From Devosia sp. 1566 (lineage in GTDB: Bacteria; Pseudomonadota; Alphaproteobacteria; Rhizobiales; Devosiaceae), in NCBI RefSeq assembly GCF_004005995.1, contig NZ_CP034767.1, positions 3,428,501 through 3,492,500 on the forward strand: a stretch of DNA of 64,000 nt, read 5' to 3'. A program made the translations under genes and the position numbers. Positions 61,846 to 64,000 of this stretch are shown here, one piece after another; within the stretch, counting starts at the first letter, position 1; every line of letters begins with the position of its first letter. The notes below the pieces were generated by a model, which searched no databases, was not told where the DNA came from, and saw only the letters and a list, made by a program, of their open reading frames with translations.

Positions 61846-64000
<2,155 letters not shown>

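Overview
The window is about 64 kb of GC-rich (roughly 60-65 %) chromosomal DNA. The gene content fits an alphaproteobacterium of the order Hyphomicrobiales, most likely a Devosia-type soil or plant-associated heterotroph. The grounds are the alphaproteobacterial form of the 5S and 23S rRNA genes and of the initiator tRNA, the many ATP-binding cassette (ABC) and TRAP uptake systems, and proteins such as DUF6894 that are common in this order. The genus is inferred; no 16S sequence is present.

Layout, left to right. (1) 0.3-2.7 kb: an NmrA-like oxidoreductase and a SnoaL-like secreted protein, divergent from a LysR regulator. (2) 2.9-9.5 kb: a TRAP transporter, a transketolase split into two subunits and a short-chain dehydrogenase, divergent from a second LysR regulator; this looks like a sugar or polyol uptake and catabolism operon. 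(3) 9.9-17.5 kb: a probable accessory segment. It holds a YhiI/RbbA/YhhJ-like export trio, a frameshifted IS110-family element and a truncated tyrosine recombinase next to tRNA-Ser(CGA). (4) 17.8-25.6 kb: GNAT, NagZ-like GH3 hexosaminidase, a complete peptide-type ABC transporter and an NlpC/P60 peptidase. Together these suggest recycling of cell-wall muropeptides. (5) 26.0-36.9 kb: a hydroxyproline-type catabolic island with D-amino-acid dehydrogenase, GntR/FCD regulator, two proline-racemase-family enzymes, an Ldh-family imine reductase, a DHDPS-family lyase/deaminase, a 4-OT tautomerase, an enolase-superfamily dehydratase and a polar amino acid ABC transporter. Three copies of a CTGTCGACA palindrome lie in its promoter regions. 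(6) 37.2-39.0 kb: a GyrI-like protein and a CorC/HlyC-type membrane protein. (7) 39.0-53.0 kb: a carbohydrate ABC transporter operon that also encodes an argininosuccinate-lyase-family enzyme and a PfkB kinase. It is divergent from a ROK regulator, a cytoplasmic PIG-L deacetylase and an EamA transporter, and a second PIG-L deacetylase with a Tat signal lies beyond. A shared ROK-type operator core, CTACTTGAGTTA, ties these units together. (8) 53.3-61.4 kb: mostly housekeeping genes: initiator tRNA, aldo/keto reductase, DUF599 protein, Bfd and bacterioferritin, a VOC protein, an alpha/beta hydrolase, lytic transglycosylase and an MscS-type channel. (9) 61.5-64.0 kb: the 3' part of a ribosomal RNA operon on the minus strand (terminator, 5S, partial 23S).

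The most promising undescribed system is region 7. Genes for uptake, C-N or C-O elimination, phosphorylation and N-deacetylation in two compartments appear to be controlled by one repressor, which suggests a catabolic route for an unknown N-acetylated aminosugar conjugate. The second is region 5, where a shared operator palindrome predicts a compact GntR regulon. Families were assigned by recognising motifs in the translated sequence; no database search was run.
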